Assembly (NCBI GenBank): GCA_947066105.1
Contig: CAMSYM010000001.1
Span: 186,001-250,000, forward strand
Reading direction: 5' to 3'
DNA: 64,000 nucleotides
Origin: an uncultured Clostridia bacterium
GTDB lineage: Bacteria > Bacillota > Clostridia > Christensenellales > Pumilibacteraceae
The notes under the pieces were generated by a model, which made no database searches, was not told the origin of the DNA, and worked only from the letters and a program-made list of their open reading frames with translations. Shown in pieces: positions 61,001 to 64,000 of this stretch. How positions within the stretch are numbered: the stretch's first letter is position 1; each line of letters begins with the position of its first letter. Position numbers and translations under genes: made by a program.

Positions 61001-63490
61001 TACGGCGCGTTTAAAGATTGCACCAAGCTTGCGTCGATAACGTTGCCTGCGATCGATGCGGAAAAAGAAACGGGCATAAAGTCGTATTACAGCCATGCTT
61101 TCGAGAATACCGCGTTCGCGGCTATTCCCGCAAACATGACGGAGATAGGCAGTTATGCATTCGCAAATTGCGGTAAATTCGTCGATATGGTCATACCGAG
61201 TTATGTGACGCAGATATACGACAACGCGTTTAACGGTTGCGTCAATATCCGCACCGTCACTTTCGAAACTTCGTCCGCGCAGTCGGAAGCCGACGGCGAA
61301 GGCGGCGCGCTCGGCGTTACCGGAATTGCCGATCATGCGTTTTACGGCTGCAACGGATTGACGTCCGTTACATTGCCGGCTACATTGCAAAATCTCGGAA
61401 ACAATCCGTTCGCGGCTTGTCGCGCTTTGACCGATATATCGATAGAAAACGGCGAAAACGCCGACTTTAAATCGATAGACGGCGCGCTTTATAAAGTATT
61501 GTCCAAAAACGGCGATGATTACGAGCTTGCGCTCGCATGCTATCCCGCAGGAAAAATAGGATCGTTTGCCGTTCCTTTCGGCGTAAACAGCGTATTGCCG
61601 TCGGCGTTCGAAGGCGTATTACTGACGTCTGTATCGTTCCCCGAAGGCGTGACGGAGATCGCAAGTATGTTGTTTGCTTCCTGTTCGACGTTGCAAAGCG
61701 TTACTTTGCCGAGCACGCTTGTTTCGATCGGCGAGTTTGCGTTTGCGGATAACGTATCGCTCAATAACGTTGTTATCCCCGCAAGCGTCAAGACGATCGG
61801 CAAAAATGCGTTTAGCGGCTGTAATGCTCTTACCGATTTGACGTTCGAATCGGGCAGCGTGTTGGAAAGTATCGGCGAAAGCGCGTTCCGCAATTCCGCT
61901 ATTACGAATTTCGTTTTGCCGTCTTCGGTGAAATCGATAGGCAGTTATGCTTTTGCGGAATGCTCGAACTTGTCGGCGCTCGCGTTGCCCGACGGCTTGA
62001 CGACCCTGGGTTCGTACGTATTTAAAGATTCCGCCGTATCTTCGATAAACGTGCCGTCGAGCTTGACCGAGTACGATCTGTACACTTTCGTCGGCGGACC
62101 GAGTACTCCCGAATTGACAGTCGTCGAATTGAAGAATGCTACGGAAGTCGCAAAAAACGCCTATAAGGACAAAGTCATCAATTCCAAGTTGATCATACCC
62201 GAAGGCGTAACGACGATAGGCGAAGGCGCGTTCCGCGGCACTAATATCGAAAGCGTCACATTGCCGAGTACGCTTGTTTCGATAGGAGTCGGGGCATTCC
62301 TTGATTGCGAAAATCTTACTCAAATAACCATACCGAGCAGTGTTACGTCGATAGGGATCGCGGCATTTGCGGGTTGTGTCAATTTGAAGTCGGTCACGTT
62401 CGAGCAAAGCGAAGAAGTTTTGACCGTCGGCGCGGGTACTGTAAAATATACCGAGAATATCACCGATACAAACAAACTCAAACTCGGCGCTTTTGCCAAC
62501 ACGGGATTGACGAGCGTGGATATGTCCGATCGGAATATCGCTACCGTTTCCGCTTATATGTTCGACAGTTGCGGCGATCTTACGACGGTCGAGTTCTCGC
62601 CGAATACCGCAAAGCTCGACACTTGTTCGTTCATGAAAACAGGGCTTAACGGAACGTTGACGATACCGAATACTGTCACGTCGATAGGCAAGGCGGCGTT
62701 TGCGGGCAGTAAGATAGTTACGCTTGAAATTGAGAACGGCGCCGAGCCGCTGGCAATAACCAACGGGTCTAAATTCGACGATGTTGCCAATGCGGGAGCG
62801 TTCGGCATGATACCGTCGCTTACATCCGTCAACTTTAACGGCAGAAAATTCGCAGATGTGATTCAGTCGGGTACTAAATACGAAACTTTGCCGGCATACA
62901 TTTTTGCGGGAAATTCGTCGCTTTCGAGCGTCAACGGATTGTCGGATACTCTGAAATATGTCGGTATGTATGCGTTTTACGGATGCGGATTCACAACATT
63001 CGCGATCCCCGAAAATTGGATCAGCATAGGGACGTATTGCTTTGCCGAATGCTCCAAGCTCAAAACGGTGACATTCCCCGATAGTGTTGAAAATATCGAA
63101 GGAATTACCAACAATTATATCAGCAACTATATATTTATGAATTCCGGTCTCGAAAGTGTTGCCGTACCGCGCGGAGTGACGACTTTGTGGATGGGGGCAT
63201 TTAAAGGTTGCTCACATCTTACTTCCGTTACGTTGCCAGACACAGTGGTAACAATCCGCGAATATGTGTTTACCGATTGCTCGGCATTAAAAAGCGTTGT
63301 CATTCCCGATAGTGTCGAAGCCATGGGCTATAAAACGTCTTCGGCTATCAATATTGTTTTTGAAAACTGGAATGCCGATCAAAAAATATATGTAGTCGGT
63401 AATGTTGCAAGACCGGATACTTGGGTACCCGGTTGGAGCGGCGGCGCGACCGTGGTTTGGGATTACGATCCCGATAGCGTTGCGCAATGA
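52064..63490 (+). CDS. giant 3808-aa lipoprotein with B repeats, FN3-like domains and LRRs
   Basis: The ATG at 52064 with CGGAGGG is preferred to the track's 52004. The signal peptide ends in lipobox FVAC (Cys about 25). A short beta unit (MYDGNKATLVMG...GEYTM, about 45-90) is shared with the 24053 gene. Two InlB B repeats follow (about 121-285), then four or so FN3-like domains (about 285-690), two more B repeats (about 700-855), and from about 900 to 3770 a nearly unbroken BspA-type LRR array of several dozen units, each of the type AFxxCxxLxxVxLPxxVxxIGxxAF. There is no C-terminal anchor, so it is held by its lipid only. The length is exceptional. Probable role: adhesion or capture of host or dietary polymers. 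Confidence 0.9.
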   Translation: MKRAKLLSTLIACTVAVIGATFVACNGGNIDTPPVEEGPETGVYYFDTGRDEYLLSMYDGNKATLVMGSILTSGEYTMTDNNIAYEFSSKDVGSLSATFDEANDVVTLTYNETAMRFLRRVEYEVKFDSNSGSAVQSIVVINGKTIEKPTDPTRDGYTFIGWYTDEKFMTPFMFGTQPVTADTVLYAQWGQKVFGQDEFSVKFDAGDHEGAVEIASKQTVGGKLYGLETPIREGYEFKGWWYSQTGKADELTARVTDNTVFKESTTLFAVWRESRSEGKKLQSPVVSVGSQTISWDSVVGANSYKVSIDGPRGFSPIEVTRSETSMSVKLDVTGKYTVTVQAISPSSADSNSEPSVWYYTHNALNRVSLFSVIESSKTLLFNSVENAERYAIDIDCGDKEHNHNPFDNGSSTNFNFSNCAMQEGGIKFIVKAYADGFVESTSEVFVYNKTLDAIGELKYNESTQTVSWNSVPDATNYIVSVKCGNGFHDHSAIDIGNKTSFDIKECTNPTDGKIVVNVYPRTKGYNSPLPTKLECVKSTPATPGNLRIVGNLLRWSAIEGDNVKYTVKVGSAEFADITTNEFDLSEMPDVVWSEGEDYTISVKATVGEYSSLYSDPIDARYYSLSTSLSYDCNTVYWRHVIGAESYEVRVNGSVNVTKVTDGSNFAKVVFDRSGLNRIEVRFIAEDKIGEWADITVRAYAVNFDARGGAVVTDGALTTQYYAVGDELFLPIGDDITKEGCDFDGWYNAPGGASGNGTRFEDTYFTNAGDMTLYANWKGKEYTVTLDFNGSGQESITVKVTYGKEFQFPVPEHPDPIYVFGGWNTTAAGDGIVLTDLYGYSNGGWGFADDRTVYVKWIAALEFEKVAGGGSYYYVVMANQSSIIFTMNSIRVPAEYKQAGDDRAYPVTMISAKKMFPNNKFINLEVFEIPATIDSIGPETFQYAPASLREVNVYAVDGINDPKFLSDDGILYYNNSTTSSVDLRYCPIGKTGDYTMLSGVSNIPTDAFKKSSLNSLTIPVSVSTIAYNAFQSSKIRRISFVSADNNDVTTKIYEGAFKGMAYLNTIDLPSHKIVFVDSSEEKIENVDFNVDVFYGCSALETINVAEGNVDYVSKNGFLCANDVDFTLLYCPKSLSGEFTVPVGIYAIGSRAFSGCTELTSVIIPHWVKEIRSNAFGGYYYKLSGSSANSTMVGCSNLKKVVFKGGRVGGLAIGDYAFSSADENYLNGACRNLTEIVFESGCNVQTIGKNAFRHCDGGSSSTSDAGLTSIVLPKTLREIGEGAFSYCTKLTTIAYEPDGVALALKSSVFSNCTSLTEVFFPANIVEIGSGVFNGCKNLKKVTVAENSAYFVTYDGVLFGNAKDEYGQPIRDTEKNEDGSVKLDENGNPIYVTQKNPDGSVKLDENGDPMYVYVVDTILYYPTGKVGDFIVPETVTKLGGGLFRNNLDITGIVIHKNVVYIGENAFEGCKNLKKIEIADGNLSLEIGDNAFQDCKALESIALPDRLAFIPERMFSGCDLLQTVKVKGNITKIGPYAFYQCKALTGLFIPKTVTEIGQAAFWGCSKLVNLNFEQGMILDEDGAIANPLYLTDINGSHDGDVLMYTFADCSMLSTVNLPERMINIGRNSFSGCGSLKSINIPSTVTFISYGAFGSNYSNATPSSNATKLTSVTFAEGGSRPLTISDGSYSDPSSGSGAEYYYGLFASMPLTEVVLPERLERIPDYCFYGCAELTDVTVPKSVQNGTWVSNSAQIIAIGKYAFGKCADLRNVVFTPGESGKLTLGHNAFKDCTSLTVLNLPSRIADSKDATGAKVSAFGQEVYAYNGKLNTSSNPGTAFNNCTSLAVINIDGECKDYMAYEGLIYRIVRNNDTGELEDVTLMLCPKAKSGTVIVSKDATNIAKNTFVGTFENITGIEFEQGGTKDLTIGNNPYKVNNDTITAGAVFGSGISVASIRFPARLTEICDKAFDGAVRITDISFDDGAKLTRIGQYAFNGCTNLRSVTLPSSLETIDNYAFFGDTALNNIEFLTGDQKVPQKDENGKVVENENGEVIYEIIRDSYALTHINDFAFSKTAFTEFTLPSTVTDLGQSVFANCNKLTRITLSAGLKSFDGAFLQCKAAIVLPPENPNYKSEDGVLLSSDGKTIVYFSPTLKNAAGQYVTEYRIPDGVTTIADGAFSGCKFLTKVTVPNTVTYIGNKAFKNCYDLEEVVFEPGNDTAGLKVGKTLKYYASSSSDSNAEADALVFGYCESLKKIAFPKRTESVGRFSFYKCDNLEEVTFAEGCKMATMESFMFIDCTKLKTVRLPDELVRLGCYYNYVTENGVYVPTTPKEDSTSYGSVFKNCTSLLSVTLPVTLKFINDNSFENCGITDIVIPKNVTVMGNNIFLNCGSLRTVTFAENSMLEYLYYNKTESNRPTGKSYTFKGCTALETVILPNTIKSINGGAFTGCTSLSSLKFWKGVGNNAQAVASWPTELTHIVESAFENCAAFQVELQLPSVKYVGKSAFKASGIKKISFAGDDNATVELIILAGSYSGPNTTRPYATSTGVFANCELLTEIDFGGRPLKINTGTTASYQNVLGVGTFFECRALTAVKNLSDALVTIDDYAFAFCSALKTLTVNNDESATGINIPASVLTIDVGAFSHTGIETVKFINATVAASDNKYFVYIYASGSYNATYGFCTGVFAGCPKLRYVDLTGRGVKSGTSNTATYKNVLGKYVFYGSGTDADIVDGKGFTVDLPDGLVKIDNYCFAYSGLTEITIPATVSSLGSNLTSGDRYAYSTFRGCPSLKTVTFLNDETTGYGAIQWIGNGYSGDNTYASYIFADCPMLSNVTLPNYPYIAGKQGLRVSDSTFANSGNGENNTEGLTVDFGDTLYAVGYGAFKNSGLKSITLPATVTSVQSRAFENCTRLTDATFLNNDEGKGALEWLGNGRSSNNEYDTRVFGDCVVLTSVTLPNSVHTIGDTAFEGATSLESIVIPDSVQYIGYGAFKDCTKLASITLPAIDAEKETGIKSYYSHAFENTAFAAIPANMTEIGSYAFANCGKFVDMVIPSYVTQIYDNAFNGCVNIRTVTFETSSAQSEADGEGGALGVTGIADHAFYGCNGLTSVTLPATLQNLGNNPFAACRALTDISIENGENADFKSIDGALYKVLSKNGDDYELALACYPAGKIGSFAVPFGVNSVLPSAFEGVLLTSVSFPEGVTEIASMLFASCSTLQSVTLPSTLVSIGEFAFADNVSLNNVVIPASVKTIGKNAFSGCNALTDLTFESGSVLESIGESAFRNSAITNFVLPSSVKSIGSYAFAECSNLSALALPDGLTTLGSYVFKDSAVSSINVPSSLTEYDLYTFVGGPSTPELTVVELKNATEVAKNAYKDKVINSKLIIPEGVTTIGEGAFRGTNIESVTLPSTLVSIGVGAFLDCENLTQITIPSSVTSIGIAAFAGCVNLKSVTFEQSEEVLTVGAGTVKYTENITDTNKLKLGAFANTGLTSVDMSDRNIATVSAYMFDSCGDLTTVEFSPNTAKLDTCSFMKTGLNGTLTIPNTVTSIGKAAFAGSKIVTLEIENGAEPLAITNGSKFDDVANAGAFGMIPSLTSVNFNGRKFADVIQSGTKYETLPAYIFAGNSSLSSVNGLSDTLKYVGMYAFYGCGFTTFAIPENWISIGTYCFAECSKLKTVTFPDSVENIEGITNNYISNYIFMNSGLESVAVPRGVTTLWMGAFKGCSHLTSVTLPDTVVTIREYVFTDCSALKSVVIPDSVEAMGYKTSSAINIVFENWNADQKIYVVGNVARPDTWVPGWSGGATVVWDYDPDSVAQ
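56171..56290 (+). repeat. tandem 60-bp duplication inside the giant gene
   Basis: Two 60-base units (56171-56230 and 56231-56290) encode (E/P)DGSVKLDENG(N/D)P(I/M)YV twice in tandem, inside a loop between two LRRs. The frame is kept. Confidence 0.8.
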
Positions 63491-63512
63491 CGCATGTTTT
63501 GAAATTTCGTCG

Positions 63513-63542
63513 TTGCCGTTGCATATCGCTCGGCAACGGCGG
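63513..63542 (+). terminator. hairpin downstream of the giant gene
   Basis: GCCGTTGC / GCAACGGC, extended by two G-U pairs, 10-base loop, 23 bases after the stop. An A run rather than a T run follows, so it is a weak terminator at best. Confidence 0.45.
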
Positions 63543-63582
63543 AAAAAAATTTCATAAATTTTGTAGATGACCGCTAAAATAA

Positions 63583-63611
63583 TCGACATAATACCGTAAA
63601 TATGGTATAAT
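63583..63611 (+). promoter_or_regulatory. promoter of the last gene
   Basis: TCGACA (63583-63588), 17-base spacer, TATAAT (63606-63611). The leader has small stems (e.g. GGTAA-tgggg-TTACC) before AAGGAGG. Confidence 0.7.
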
Positions 63612-63708
63612 ATCAACAATACATGCAACACAATAGCTTTATTTGTTGTAAACGGTAATGGGGTTACCCGCTACTTTTGTATAATTTTTATCTTGAAGGA
63701 GGCTCATT

Positions 63709-64000
63709 ATGGAAAACACTTACAAAGACGTATTTGCCAAATGTCGCAGAGATTTGGTCAAAGAAGGCATTGTCAAGTCCGCGTTGTTCGGTGCGATAGC
63801 CGGATTCGGCGTCGGGTTTATAATTGCGTTCGTAACGTGGTTTACCGATTTCAACGGATTGTGGTTGGCGCTCGGTATGCTCGTTGCGGTTACCGCGACT
63901 GTAAGCGTTGTATTGTATTTCAAAGTGTACCGTCCCAACAATAAAGCGGTCGCGGACCGTTTGGATCGAGTAGGTTTCGACGAGCGTATGATAACCATGC
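63709..64000 (+). CDS. small membrane protein, cut by window end
   Basis: An open frame with no stop before the window end, hence missing from the ORF track. It begins MENTYKDVFAKCRRDL after a perfect AAGGAGG. Two membrane helices are visible (ALFGAIAGFGVGFIIAFVTW and LWLALGMLVAVTATVSVVLYF), then a basic soluble stretch (KVYRPNNKAVADRLDRVGFD). The layout matches small membrane proteins of unknown function; no family is recognised from the 97 residues visible. Confidence 0.8.
   Translation, partial: MENTYKDVFAKCRRDLVKEGIVKSALFGAIAGFGVGFIIAFVTWFTDFNGLWLALGMLVAVTATVSVVLYFKVYRPNNKAVADRLDRVGFDERMITM

Noticed and set aside
54900-63400. Repeated DNA words in the giant gene as a possible CRISPR array or tandem repeat locus
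   Set aside because: The repetition follows the protein LRR period, is diverged at DNA level and stays in one reading frame; no constant repeat-spacer pattern.

Overview
The window looks like a chromosomal segment of a Bacillota/Clostridia-type bacterium. The signs are strong AGGAGG-type ribosome binding sites, sigma-A promoters close to TTGACA-N17-TATAAT, a dgt-dnaG-rpoD-trmK gene order, GTG/TTG start codons, and large surface proteins made of InlB-type B repeats and BspA-type leucine-rich repeats. Genus cannot be fixed from the sequence. Two compositions are visible: about 1-15,900 is AT-rich with a different codon usage, and 16,000-64,000 is GC-richer with many gc-ending codons.

Region 1 (1-15,900) is an accessory island. 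It starts with a RadC/JAB-fold protein, a DUF4365 nuclease-like protein and an unknown protein. A large serine recombinase follows. Next is an extended type I restriction-modification operon: DUF3892 protein, half-size HsdS, HsdM, a small Cas2/VapD-like protein, a 43-residue hydrophobic peptide, full HsdS, a DUF2971 protein, HsdR and a YgjP-type metalloprotease. An ATPase of the archaeal ATPase/DUF234 family closes the island. The most striking feature is a 26-32 residue micro-ORF, absent from the supplied ORF track, present once before the recombinase (2164-2244) and once at the right edge (15800-15898). The two copies share the core QKVGDPRIHTVVQANIKN, and of 10 base differences over 69 nt, 9 are synonymous and 1 is Val/Ile. 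Each copy is followed within about 40 nt by a terminator. The first copy has its own promoter and ribosome binding site.

Region 2 (16,000-23,300) is core chromosome: dgt, dnaG, rpoD, trmK, a C4 zinc-ribbon coiled-coil protein, galU and a shrunken amidohydrolase-like protein with no recognisable metal ligands. A tRNA-Leu(GAG) with its own promoter and terminator lies on the minus strand.

Region 3 (23,800-47,160) is a cell-surface and peptide-uptake block. It holds a 1508-aa lipoprotein with B repeats and an unnamed beta-rich repeat, a 2391-aa membrane-anchored subtilase with PA, Ig-like and leucine-rich-repeat regions, a 502-aa membrane B-repeat/LRR protein, a 483-aa lipoprotein, and a complete oligopeptide ABC transporter (binding lipoprotein, two permeases, two ATPases) whose members carry long low-complexity extensions. 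The likely division of labour is extracellular protein capture and cleavage, then peptide import.

Region 4 (47,178-51,842) holds single housekeeping genes: an isochorismatase-like hydrolase, an alpha/beta esterase, an O-antigen-ligase-like membrane protein, an Mrp-type Fe-S carrier ATPase and a deoxyinosine/uracil DNA glycosylase. Region 5 (51,960-63,490) is one giant 3808-aa lipoprotein with B repeats, FN3-like domains and several dozen leucine-rich repeats. The window ends inside a small membrane-protein gene that the ORF track misses. Several genes of regions 3 and 5 have near-perfect promoters followed at once by a stem-loop at the predicted mRNA 5' end.
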